A DNA stretch of 64,000 nucleotides. It comes from Bacillus proteolyticus. Its GTDB lineage: Bacteria; Bacillota; Bacilli; Bacillales; Bacillaceae_G. This document shows, one piece after another, positions 25,111 to 33,043 of the stretch; the stretch's first letter is position 1, and every line of letters begins with the position of its first letter. Both the position numbers and the translations under genes were made by a program. The notes under the pieces were generated by a model, which searched no databases, had not been told where the DNA came from, and saw only the letters and a list, made by a program, of their open reading frames with translations. The stretch spans positions 51,503 through 115,502 of the forward strand of contig NZ_MACH01000003.1 in assembly GCF_001884065.1 (NCBI RefSeq). The letters run 5' to 3'.

Positions 25111-26713
25111 CGATTAATTTTCCTTTCCGTAATTCCTCTTGTAGTGCGCGCAGACGTGAATGTAAATTAGCAATGTGAATAATGAAGGCATCCCATTCAT
25201 CAGTTCGTTTCAGTCGTTTATAAAGCATACGTAATTTCTTTAAGTAACGAACGGCACGTCTATATGATTTGCGATTGCGTTCTTCAATTGCTGCTGTTGC
25301 GGCAAGGTGATAAAGAGGAAGTGCTGCTTCAGGCGCTTCTTTTTCAATATCTTTCAATGGTTCTTTCAAAAGTTCGATTGCTTCAAATCCAAACAAGAGT
25401 TGAAGTTCCGACCAAGCGCGGTATTGTTTCTTCGCAAGTACGTATTGTTCATAATTTGTGAAACTATAAGGTAATAGCTCTTGCAAAATCATTTCTAATC
25501 CCGCTTGTTCATTCGTGTGTGTTGCATACGTTTCATACATCATTACAAATAACCGAACGATATCTTGTATGAAGACGGTATTCTCTTGTTCGAGTATTGT
25601 TTTCTTTACTTGTTTATACGTAAAGGAAAGCCAGTTTTTCCCGCGATCCCATTGCATCGCACTTAATAATTCTTCTAACCAATAAAAATAAAGGCTTACG
25701 ACAGAAGCAGGTTGTTTTTCGAGCAATTTCATTGCCGATGCATCTTCATTATTTAAAAAGAGCAGATGAGAAGAGGCTAACGCCTTGGAAAGTGGATTCA
25801 TTTTAGTATCAATCCGTGTTTCTTCTTCTTTTAGCTGTTCTTCTGTTCTTAACAATTCACCCCATATGTGACGATAAATGAAAAATCGTTCTTGTGTATA
25901 GGCATCGGTAGAGAAGAATACTTCATGCGTGAGCCTAGCTGTTTCTTGTAAAATCGGTTCGGATTCTGCCGGAATCGCTTCTGTTTTTAGGTCCCGAACG
26001 ATAGATTCAACTTTATCAACGAATAGGCGAACGACGTTAACTGGTTGGTGATAAGAGTATAGTTTGTTTGCTTCAAATTCTTGAATTTCTTCTAATAATT
26101 TTTGAAAGCAATAAAGTGCCGCGTGCAATTTAAATAATTCATGAATCGCAATGACGCGCGGAGCTTTCCGTTCTAATTTTGTATAGAAGTCTGTAAAAAG
26201 ACTCATAAGAAAATACATTTGTTTATAAGTGAGCCGAGCCTGTTCCTTTTTAAATGATTCAAATTCATTTTCAAAGTATGTGTGCCAACTTTTATAATTC
26301 ATTTCTTCAAAAGCTGATGATTGCAATACTTGTCTTGCAGTTCGAATAGGAGGAAGGGAAGGTTTCGTATTATTTTTAAATAAAGTTAATACGTCTCCTA
26401 CCTGCCCAAAACTTGAAGCTGCAGATAGTAACACAGCAAGCATATGCTCACATTGCGTTGGCGCGAAGCAATCGCAATAGCTTTCAGCGACATTACGAAT
26501 CGGGATGTGAACGCTATATACACTGCCTTCAGCATCTACAGTTCCTGATAGCGTATAGCCATCAAAGTCAACGTTATAGACAACACCACTACGATATAGG
26601 TGCCGAGCTGTAGCGACATGCTCCTGATCAGCAACTTGCTGCGGATCAAGTCCTTGAACGAACTCATTCGCAATCATCATAATTTCATCTTTCGTAATTG
26701 AGTGTTGCAGCAT
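25094..26713 (-). CDS. ywqB: SWIM zinc-finger protein (YwqB-like)
   Basis: A 539-residue, mostly helical protein. Near the N-terminus the SWIM zinc motif is visible as YCDCFAPTQCEHMLAVL (CxC, then CxH). The rest is rich in Glu, Leu and Arg without further motifs. SWIM proteins often accompany SNF2 ATPases and may guide them to DNA or RNA; partner is the overlapping ywqA. GGAGGAATATT precedes the ATG. Confidence 0.9.
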   Translation of the reverse strand: MLQHSITKDEIMMIANEFVQGLDPQQVADQEHVATARHLYRSGVVYNVDFDGYTLSGTVDAEGSVYSVHIPIRNVAESYCDCFAPTQCEHMLAVLLSAASSFGQVGDVLTLFKNNTKPSLPPIRTARQVLQSSAFEEMNYKSWHTYFENEFESFKKEQARLTYKQMYFLMSLFTDFYTKLERKAPRVIAIHELFKLHAALYCFQKLLEEIQEFEANKLYSYHQPVNVVRLFVDKVESIVRDLKTEAIPAESEPILQETARLTHEVFFSTDAYTQERFFIYRHIWGELLRTEEQLKEEETRIDTKMNPLSKALASSHLLFLNNEDASAMKLLEKQPASVVSLYFYWLEELLSAMQWDRGKNWLSFTYKQVKKTILEQENTVFIQDIVRLFVMMYETYATHTNEQAGLEMILQELLPYSFTNYEQYVLAKKQYRAWSELQLLFGFEAIELLKEPLKDIEKEAPEAALPLYHLAATAAIEERNRKSYRRAVRYLKKLRMLYKRLKRTDEWDAFIIHIANLHSRLRALQEELRKGKLIDDHTN

Positions 26714-26871
26714 AATATTCCTCCGTACACAGATTTCTTTCCTTTACCATTATAAACAAAAAATGCTCAAAACAGAAAAAATGAAATTCTAATTACACAA
26801 TTAGAAAATCATGGTAATATATATGAAGTTAATTTTGTATATTACTATATATTTATAGGGAGAGAGTTAGC

Positions 26872-27347
26872 TTGTCAGATTTACAGACGAAATTAGGTAG
26901 TGGAATGAATAAGTTACAAGAGGGAATAGAACAAGGAAAGCAGAAGTTGCAAATTGCACAAGAAATTGCTCAATTGAAAAAGGGAATGCAAGTGCAAATG
27001 CAGATATCGCAGAGGTTGATGAAGTAAATGATGGATTCCATTATGGTTTATTATTACTTGTGATTCCGTTATTCCTTATGTTTAGCGCAGGTAGAAAGTT
27101 AGCAGAATTACCGACTACTAATATGTATATTACACTAGCGGTATGCAGTGGCTCTTACACAATTATGATGATTGTAATGAACATAATTTCTAAGTTCCGA
27201 ATTGATGTATTTGGAAATGTAATGAATTTATTCGAGGCAAGTGGCACGGTGCTATCTATGCAAAATTCATTTATATATTTAACTTTGTTTAGTTTCATTG
27301 TGACATATGTAGCGGCGTTCGCTGGAATGAAATTAGCTAAGAAATAG
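26872..27347 (+). pseudogene. Small membrane protein gene interrupted by a -1 frameshift
   Basis: A TTG start at 26872 (GGGAGAGAG upstream) opens a 51-codon frame ending at 27027. A second frame, open from before 26980 to 27347, continues with ANADIAEVDEVNDG and then three hydrophobic helices. Joined by a -1 shift in TTGAAAAAGGGA at about 26975-26985, they give one protein of roughly 158 residues: soluble helical N-terminus and three-helix C-terminus. One A lost from a run of six would explain it. Programmed frameshifting on AAAAAG is possible but unproven. It precedes a zinc-ribbon protein by 12 bases and is probably its partner. Confidence 0.7.
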
Positions 27348-27359
27348 GGGGAGAGCATA

Positions 27360-28739
27360 TTGAAGTTTTGTGGAACTTGTAAAAATCAGCTTGCAGACCA
27401 TTTGAACTTTTGTCCTGAGTGTGGAAGTAAAGTAGAAGGAATTGCTGATCAAACAGCTTCTTCTCATTCAGAAATGCGTAGAGAAACAAAGCGAGTGAAA
27501 AGTAAGAAAAACATGTTTTTACTTATAGGTTTTGTCATTGTTGTTGCTATTTTGTTTGGCACATATAAATTCGGTGCAAGCAAGTTTTCGAAGGAAAAGC
27601 AAGTAAATGCAATGATCGAAGCATTCCAAAAGAAAGATGTGAATGCAATCGATGAGTTTTTGAAAGTAGACGATCCAAGCTTAAAAGTGAAGACAGAAGA
27701 TATTAAAGCTTACATACGTTATTTAAAGGATAATCCTTCGTACAATAAAGCATTACTGTCTTATTTACAAAAAGAAACAGTAAATCAAAAGTTAGCAAGT
27801 GATAATGCATCTTTTAAAGATGGGCAAATTATAGAAGACGGGAAAGAGTGGTTCTTATATCCGAAGTATAAGTTCAGCATGAAATCTTATTACATGAGTG
27901 TTAGCACAACTACAAAGAATGCTGAAATATATGTAAATGATAAAAAAGAAACAGAGCTTTCTAGTGATAAAACCTCAAAAGAATTAGGTCCATACTTCCC
28001 AGGTGCTTATGTTGTCAAGGCGAAGGCGAAGACAGAACTTACTGAATTGGAGACAGAAAAAGAAGTAGATCTAGCAGACGAAAAGAATGGGACAGTAGAA
28101 GTGAATTTGTCGCTTGAAGGAAATTATGTAACCATTTCTTCCGATGAAAGCGACGCAACTGTTTTTGTTAATGGTAAGAAACGCGGAAAATTAAGTTACG
28201 GTAGCTATAAACTTGGTCCTGTACCGACAGATGAAACGGTAGAAGTACATTTAGAGAAAAACACTGATTTTGGTGTCATTAAATCTGAAAGCATCAAAGT
28301 TGGAGACCAAAGTACATATTATTTAAAGTTCCCGAAAGAAGCTTCAAGATCAGCAGTTGGTGACTTTGTACAAAATCATATTTATAATAACGTGCGTGCA
28401 ATTGCATTAAATGATTTTAGCTTAATTGAAAATGATTATGATAAGAGCGGGAAATCGTATAAGGAAGACCGTGATTACTTGCAATATCTACACAAAAAAG
28501 GAATTACAGAAGATTTATTAACAATGGAAATTCGTAATGTAGAGCGTCAAAGTGAAACGAAATATAAAGTAACGACATATGAAGAATATCATATTCGTTA
28601 TGGTGATGGCTCTGTAAAATTCAAAAGCTTTAATAATGACCATATCGTTACTGTTAATGGAAATGGAAAGATATTGTACCATTCTCTTGGAGCGAATAAT
28701 ACGCTGAAGTCAGAAGAAGTATCTGGTCCGACTCGTTAA
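27360..28739 (+). CDS. Zinc-ribbon membrane protein of the TcaA/YvbJ type
   Basis: A 459-residue protein. A cytoplasmic zinc ribbon (CGTCKNQLADHLNFCPECG) leads, then a basic linker, one membrane helix (about 50-67), and an extracellular part of beta-rich domains including two similar segments (YYMSVSTTTKNAEIYVND and NYVTISSDESDATVFVNG), and a C-terminal NTF2-like part. This is the architecture of S. aureus TcaA and B. subtilis YvbJ, linked to glycopeptide response in Staphylococcus. The start is TTG with a GGGGGAGAG site 5 bases upstream. It likely forms an operon with the frameshifted gene. Confidence 0.82.
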   Translation: MKFCGTCKNQLADHLNFCPECGSKVEGIADQTASSHSEMRRETKRVKSKKNMFLLIGFVIVVAILFGTYKFGASKFSKEKQVNAMIEAFQKKDVNAIDEFLKVDDPSLKVKTEDIKAYIRYLKDNPSYNKALLSYLQKETVNQKLASDNASFKDGQIIEDGKEWFLYPKYKFSMKSYYMSVSTTTKNAEIYVNDKKETELSSDKTSKELGPYFPGAYVVKAKAKTELTELETEKEVDLADEKNGTVEVNLSLEGNYVTISSDESDATVFVNGKKRGKLSYGSYKLGPVPTDETVEVHLEKNTDFGVIKSESIKVGDQSTYYLKFPKEASRSAVGDFVQNHIYNNVRAIALNDFSLIENDYDKSGKSYKEDRDYLQYLHKKGITEDLLTMEIRNVERQSETKYKVTTYEEYHIRYGDGSVKFKSFNNDHIVTVNGNGKILYHSLGANNTLKSEEVSGPTR

Positions 28740-28743
28740 TATA

Positions 28744-28782
28744 AGAGAGAGGCTGTTCAATTTTGAACAGTCTCTTTTTTAT
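28744..28782 (+). terminator. Terminator after the zinc-ribbon protein gene
   Basis: AGAGAGGCTGTTCAA pairs with TTGAACAGTCTCTTTTTT, followed by more T. Confidence 0.9.
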
Positions 28783-28805
28783 GTAGCGCCGCTATTTTCA
28801 ATCTT

Positions 28806-28855
28806 TGTCGGTAAATCGATATTTCATGTCGAACCGTTGATATATTGTAAGTTAT
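28806..28855. repeat. TCGATAT-type interspersed motif, copy 1
   Basis: AAATCGATATTTCATGTCGA followed by ACCGTTGATATATTG. Similar sequence occurs at 32519-32560 and 43761-43800, each time 25-45 bases after a plus-strand terminator. Confidence 0.4.
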
Positions 28856-28918
28856 GATAGATATATTCGAAAAAATCATTGATATAATTTTCTCTACTCG
28901 TGTTTACTAAGGAAAAAT

Positions 28919-28968
28919 AAAAAGGATATCACTTAGTCGGAAAATTCTACTAGGTGATACCCTTTTTT
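28919..28968 (-). terminator. Terminator of the minus-strand gene ending at 28973
   Basis: Read on the minus strand, AAAAAAGGGTATCACCTAGT pairs with ACTAAGTGATATCCTTTTT. It lies just downstream of the gene. Confidence 0.85.
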
Positions 28969-28972
28969 GCAA

Positions 28973-29275
28973 TTAGGATCGTGTTTGCTTTAATATCGCC
29001 TGTACATATGGATCATTTAATATTTGTTCTATGAGCGGTAGCATTCCTTGCTCGAATGGAATATCAATAGGGAATGGCTTTTGAGAGCCTGGTTTTATTC
29101 CATATTGCACAATTTTGTAATGTGTATTTTCTTCATGGCTGAGCACAATTAATTTATAGCGATTGTCATTGTTTGCGAGTGAGAAATCAATTGAAGTAGC
29201 GTCATATGTCACTTCATCTTTGTATATGTACGGTTTGGGTGTACCAATCCAATCTACTTTTGCTTGTACATTCAT
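28973..29275 (-). CDS. Conserved hypothetical protein, 100 residues
   Basis: A small soluble protein (MNVQAKVDWIGTPKPYIYKD) with no signal peptide or membrane segment and no motif that I recognise. The start is taken at 29275: AAGGAGG lies 8 bases before it, whereas the ATG six bases further upstream is only 2 bases from that site. It is flanked on both sides by minus-strand terminators, so it is transcribed alone. Confidence 0.7.
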   Translation of the reverse strand: MNVQAKVDWIGTPKPYIYKDEVTYDATSIDFSLANNDNRYKLIVLSHEENTHYKIVQYGIKPGSQKPFPIDIPFEQGMLPLIEQILNDPYVQAILKQTRS

Positions 29276-29310
29276 GGGCATAGCCTCCTTATATGTATTA
29301 TATAAAAAAT

Positions 29311-29345
29311 AAAAGCCAGCTCTCAACAAAGAGAACCGGCTTTAG
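29311..29345 (-). terminator. Terminator of the SH3/3D-domain gene
   Basis: On the minus strand, AAAGCCGGTTCTC pairs with GAGAGCTGGCTTTT, followed by ATTTTTT. Confidence 0.88.
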
Positions 29346-29355
29346 CAGTCATTGG

Positions 29356-30243
29356 TTATTTTAAAATTTTCACTTTAACAGTTTTGCGTCCCCATTTTTG
29401 AGAAGCGCTATCTGATCCAAGTAGAACGTCGATACGGTTACCTTTAATTGCACCGCCAGTATCACCAGCGATAGCTTCTCCATAACCTTCTACCCATACT
29501 TTAGATCCTAATGGGATTACTTTCGGGTCAACAGCGATCATTTTCATGTTTGGGTTCGCTGTTAGGTCATGACCCATTGCAGTTAATACACGGCCACCAT
29601 ATGTGCCGCCATTTTCGCTCGGGTGAGCTGTATATGCTGTAGCTTCAACTGTTAACTCACGACCACCAGAAGGTTCGCTAGTTTCAGCAGCTTTCACAGC
29701 AGGCTTAGTAGCCGTTTTTACTGGTGCAGGTGCTTGAGCTTGAGCTTGAGCTGGTGCAGGTGCTGCAGCTTTAGCAGGAGCAGGCGTTTCTTGTTTCTCA
29801 ATAACAGGTGCTGTACCTGTTAAGAAAGGAACATGAACGTAAGCTGTTTTCCCGTTATATTCAAATTGTAACCACTCATTTTGTACTTGGTTCGTTGTTT
29901 CGATCATATCATCTTTCTTAAGCGTTCCAAGAATTTCTGAGTTTGTGTTTGCTTCAGCACGTACATTTAATACGTTAGCTGTTACATAGTAAGAGCTTTT
30001 TGTAAACTCTGTACTTACGAATGCGTCTTTACCATCTAATTTGATTTGTGACCATCCGTTTTCTGTATTTAGAACTTCTATTTTATTACCGTTTAGTAAT
30101 TTACCGACAACTTTTGATTCAGTAGTAGGGTTTTCGCGTACGTTTAGTACGTCTGTTGTTACAACAGTTTCTGCGCTAGCAGATGATGTGAAAATCCCAA
30201 GACCAAAAACTGCTGCTGTTGCTATACCAATTAATTTTTTCAT
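29356..30243 (-). CDS. entA: Secreted SH3/3D-domain wall protein (EntA-like)
   Basis: About 295 residues: signal peptide (cleavage near SSASAETVV), two bacterial SH3 domains (VTTDVLNVRENPTTESKVVG and VTANVLNVRAEANTNSEILG starts), an Ala/Pro/Gln-rich linker, then a C-terminal 3D (double-psi beta-barrel) domain with VEATAYTAHPSENGGTY, IPLGSKVWVEGYGEA, AGDTGGAIKGNRIDVLLGS. The three Asp residues suggest lytic transglycosylase-like wall cleavage. The layout matches the EntA/EntB/EntC group of B. cereus, once annotated as enterotoxins; the A assignment is from genomic neighbourhood memory and less sure. GGAGG lies before the ATG at 30243. Confidence 0.85.
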   Translation of the reverse strand: MKKLIGIATAAVFGLGIFTSSASAETVVTTDVLNVRENPTTESKVVGKLLNGNKIEVLNTENGWSQIKLDGKDAFVSTEFTKSSYYVTANVLNVRAEANTNSEILGTLKKDDMIETTNQVQNEWLQFEYNGKTAYVHVPFLTGTAPVIEKQETPAPAKAAAPAPAQAQAQAPAPVKTATKPAVKAAETSEPSGGRELTVEATAYTAHPSENGGTYGGRVLTAMGHDLTANPNMKMIAVDPKVIPLGSKVWVEGYGEAIAGDTGGAIKGNRIDVLLGSDSASQKWGRKTVKVKILK

Positions 30244-30919
30244 GATAGCCTCCATTGCGTTTGTTTTCGTGTCCTCATTATAGCAACAGATTTTTTCGGA
30301 TTTTGGGAAAACACACAATTACAAACCATTCGTAATAAGTCGTTAACACTTTGTAATATAGCTAGAATTAGAAGGAAGCGTTTTTCATTCCATATCATTA
30401 TTAGGTTTCTAGTTATATTCAAAATATTTAATGCAACATATTTTTTTCGACGCAAATAAAAATATTACAGAGGTGTTACATAATGATTACTATACAGTTA
30501 CATTCCTTGAGTATTTTACCGTTTTATGGGTAATATAGTTATATAAACATAAACATCTCGTTTGTGAAGTTATAAACATGCGCTATATACTAGCAAAAAA
30601 ACCGCATAATTGTTACAAGAAGAAAGGGTTGTAAAGAACAAATCTGCCCTTTTTTACATCTGTAACACATCCTTTTTTGGGAAAATCTCTTCCCATCCGC
30701 ATTTTTCTCACGCAATTTGACAGTAGTATTCCTATCTTATAGCTCTTGCAGAGTGAAAAGGTTATACGGAAGGTAAGGCTGTCCATAAGAATTCTAATTG
30801 GTGAAGGCAAAACTAAGAGCGCCGAAAGAAAATCACCGCAAAACTATAGTTTTCTATCCGATTTAACACATCGGAATTTATGTCATTTACAAGAAATGAA
30901 ACATACGAAGGGGGATTTG
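30244..30919. other. 676-bp intergenic region between divergent entA-like and opuD-like genes
   Basis: It should contain the promoters of both genes. A nested inverted repeat (GTTACA ... TGTAAC enclosing AAAGGG ... CCCTTT) spans about 30608-30666 and may be a terminator. The last 125 bases hold a structured leader described separately. I see no gene; an in-frame upstream extension of opuD from 30746 is not convincing. Confidence 0.6.
30795..30880 (+). promoter_or_regulatory. Candidate structured leader (weakly GEMM-like) before opuD
   Basis: GGTGA (30800-30804) can pair with TCACC (30833-30837). Inside and after it lie two related motifs, GGCAAAACTAAGAG (30806-30819) and CGCAAAACTATAG, and a CGAAAG between them, in the order seen in c-di-GMP-I (GEMM) aptamers. 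A CCGAT/ATCGG stem follows at 30858-30874. The GAAA-capped stem of GEMM is not formed well, so this is only a resemblance. Confidence 0.3.
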
Positions 30920-32437
30920 ATGAGGAAACTGACGAAAACATTTATTGTCTCATTAACATTATGTATTGTATTTACACTTTGGGGGATTATTCCCGAATCT
31001 ATTATTGGAAAAGGTAGCTTAGGAAATGTAACGACGGCAATTCAAGCTGCGTTAGTTAGTAAGTTTGGTTGGTTCTATATTATTTCCGTTTCTATTTTCT
31101 TAGGAATTACTATTTTCTTAATTGTTTCTAAGTACGGTTCGATTCGTTTAGGTAAAGATGATGATGAACCTGATTATAGTTATATGACATGGTTTGCTAT
31201 GTTATTTAGTGCCGGCATGGGAATCGGTTTGGTTTTCTGGGGCGTTGCAGAACCGTTGAATCATTTATACACACCTCCGTTTGGAGAGGGTGCGACTGAA
31301 GAGAGTGCACGTCTTGCACTTCGTTTCTCATTTTTCCATTGGGGATTACATCCGTGGGGATTATATGCACTTGTAGCATTATGTATTGCGTATTTTACAT
31401 TTAGAAAAGGAAGAGCGAGTACAATTAGTGCGACAGTGGGTCCACTATTTAAAGGCGGTGAACATGGCCGTATTGCACATACGTTTGATGTTCTAGCTGT
31501 ATTTGCGACAGTATTTGGTGTGGCAACATCATTAGGACTTGGGGCGAAGCAAATTGCAGGTGGTGTTAGTTATTTAACATCCATTCCGAACTCACTACCG
31601 ACACAGCTAGTAATCATAGGAATCGTAACTGTTCTTTATATGTTATCTGCACAAACGGGACTCGATAAAGGAATTAAATATTTAAGTAATGCGAATATTA
31701 TTTTAGCGTTTGCACTTATGATAATTGTATTATTTGCAGGTCCAACAAACTTTATTATGAATTATTTCACTTCAACAATCGGATCATACATTCAAGAATT
31801 GCCAAGCATGAGTTTCCGTTTAAGTCCATTAAATGAAGGCGGAAATCAGTGGATTCAGTCATGGACAATTTTCTACTGGGCATGGTGGATTGCATGGTCA
31901 CCATTCGTAGGTACGTTTATTGCTCGTGTATCACGTGGACGTACAATTCGTGAGTTTGTGATCGGTGTGCTACTTGTACCAACAATAATCGGTGCACTTT
32001 GGTTCTCTGTTTTTGGAGGAACAGGTATTCACATGGAATTGTTCGACGGAGCGAATATATATGACCAAATTAAAGAGATGGGCACAGAAGTAGGATTGTT
32101 TGCTATGTTAGACCAAATGGGTAGCATGGGATCGGCTTTATGTGTGTTAGCTATTTTACTTATTTCAACATTCTTTATTACATCAGCAGATTCTGCTACG
32201 TTTGTTCTAGGGATGTTAACGACACATGGTAGTTTAAACCCACCAAATCGTATCAAAATGGTTTGGGGTATTGTTCTAGCAGCGTTAGCTTCGATCTTAT
32301 TGTATGTTGGTGGATTAGAGGCGCTACAAACTGCGTCGATTATCGCGGCATTCCCATTTGTATTTGTTATTTTCTTTATGATTGCAGCACTATTTAAAGA
32401 GTTGCAAAAAGAAGGGCGTATGAAGCAACATAAATAA
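30920..32437 (+). CDS. opuD: BCCT-family glycine betaine transporter (OpuD-like)
   Basis: A 505-residue, 12-helix secondary transporter. The signature tryptophan-rich segment FYWAWWIAWSPFVGTFIARVSRGRT identifies the betaine/choline/carnitine family; MGIGLVFWGVAEPLNH is helix 3. OpuD-type members take up glycine betaine with Na+ for osmoprotection. AAGGGGGA lies about 6 bases before the ATG at 30920; the longer reading from 30746 has no ribosome binding site and a hydrophilic tail unlike the family. Its long leader suggests post-transcriptional control. Confidence 0.9.
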   Translation: MRKLTKTFIVSLTLCIVFTLWGIIPESIIGKGSLGNVTTAIQAALVSKFGWFYIISVSIFLGITIFLIVSKYGSIRLGKDDDEPDYSYMTWFAMLFSAGMGIGLVFWGVAEPLNHLYTPPFGEGATEESARLALRFSFFHWGLHPWGLYALVALCIAYFTFRKGRASTISATVGPLFKGGEHGRIAHTFDVLAVFATVFGVATSLGLGAKQIAGGVSYLTSIPNSLPTQLVIIGIVTVLYMLSAQTGLDKGIKYLSNANIILAFALMIIVLFAGPTNFIMNYFTSTIGSYIQELPSMSFRLSPLNEGGNQWIQSWTIFYWAWWIAWSPFVGTFIARVSRGRTIREFVIGVLLVPTIIGALWFSVFGGTGIHMELFDGANIYDQIKEMGTEVGLFAMLDQMGSMGSALCVLAILLISTFFITSADSATFVLGMLTTHGSLNPPNRIKMVWGIVLAALASILLYVGGLEALQTASIIAAFPFVFVIFFMIAALFKELQKEGRMKQHK

Positions 32438-32444
32438 TAGAAGG

Positions 32445-32476
32445 AAAGGGGCTGATTTTATATCAGCTCCTTTTTA
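32445..32476 (+). terminator. Terminator after opuD
   Basis: AAAGGGGCTGAT pairs with ATCAGCTCCTTTTT, with one G-U pair and a T tract. Confidence 0.88.
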
Positions 32477-32518
32477 ATGCATCTATTAGGAAAAGGGTGA
32501 TATCAGTAGTTCGAAAAG

Positions 32519-32560
32519 GAAAATCGATATGTTTCGACAATATTCGATATTGTGTAAATT
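32519..32560. repeat. TCGATAT-type interspersed motif, copy 2
   Basis: AAAATCGATATGTTTCGACA followed by ATATTCGATATTGTG. It resembles copies at 28806 and 43761 and again follows a terminator. Confidence 0.35.
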
Positions 32561-32685
32561 ATGTTCATATTTTTGACAAAAATATGTCGGAAATGTGTTG
32601 TCACTTTTATGTATATGTGCTATATTATTTCCTGTAAGCGATTTCAAATAGTTTTAAATCGCATTCAAGGGGGACATCTAGAATA

Positions 32686-32820
32686 ATGAAACGTTACGAA
32701 AGAAAGTGGAAGCATATTTGTTTGAAACGTGTGGCACATCGCAATGTCCAAGAAAGCACGGAACCTAAGACTGAAACGCGCAAAGAGCAGCAAGAAAAGC
32801 AACTGGTTCTACAAAAATAG
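32686..32820 (+). CDS. Possible small basic protein, 44 residues
   Basis: ATG at 32686 to TAG at 32818-32820. The product is highly charged: it opens MKRYERKWKHICLKRVAHRN and then is rich in Glu, Lys and Gln, with no membrane segment. AAGGGGG lies about 13 bases upstream, rather far. Codon use looks acceptable and a strong terminator follows at 32925, so a short mRNA is plausible. I recognise no family; it could be a chance frame. Confidence 0.4.
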   Translation: MKRYERKWKHICLKRVAHRNVQESTEPKTETRKEQQEKQLVLQK

Positions 32821-32924
32821 CAATCACTTTTTCGTATATAAATGAAGGTCGATCGTTCGTTGGGGGATGGACGTGAAATTACTTTCAGCTAAGGGGTATT
32901 GTCTGATATATAGTATTACGGTAA

Positions 32925-32968
32925 AAAATAAGCACAGAGCTTACGGCGCTCTGTGCTTATTTTTTATT
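32925..32968. terminator. Strong terminator hairpin at 32925-32968
   Basis: AATAAGCACAGAGC and GCTCTGTGCTTATT pair perfectly over 14 bases, with TTTTTT after the plus-strand arm and AAAA before it. It can end a plus-strand transcript carrying the small frame at 32686 and may also serve the minus-strand glycosyltransferase operon. Confidence 0.88.
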
Positions 32969-33043
32969 CCGTAAAAGCCCGATTGGTGAGGGCTAATAAT
33001 CAGTGGGAAATGAATAACTCCCACTGATTAAAGTTTCACTTTA
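32968..33043 (-). repeat. Interspersed repeat copy B
   Basis: On the minus strand it starts TAAAGTGAAACTTTAATCAG, then GTGGGAGTT ... TCCCACTGATTATTAGCCC. It matches copy A over the head and over the CCACTGATTATTAGCCC part. Its first TAA is the stop codon of the glycosyltransferase gene at 33041. Confidence 0.85.

Noticed and set aside
30746-30919. N-terminal extension of the betaine transporter from 30746
   Set aside because: No ribosome binding site, a hydrophilic tail unlike the family, and it would overlap the structured leader. The ATG at 30920 has a good site.
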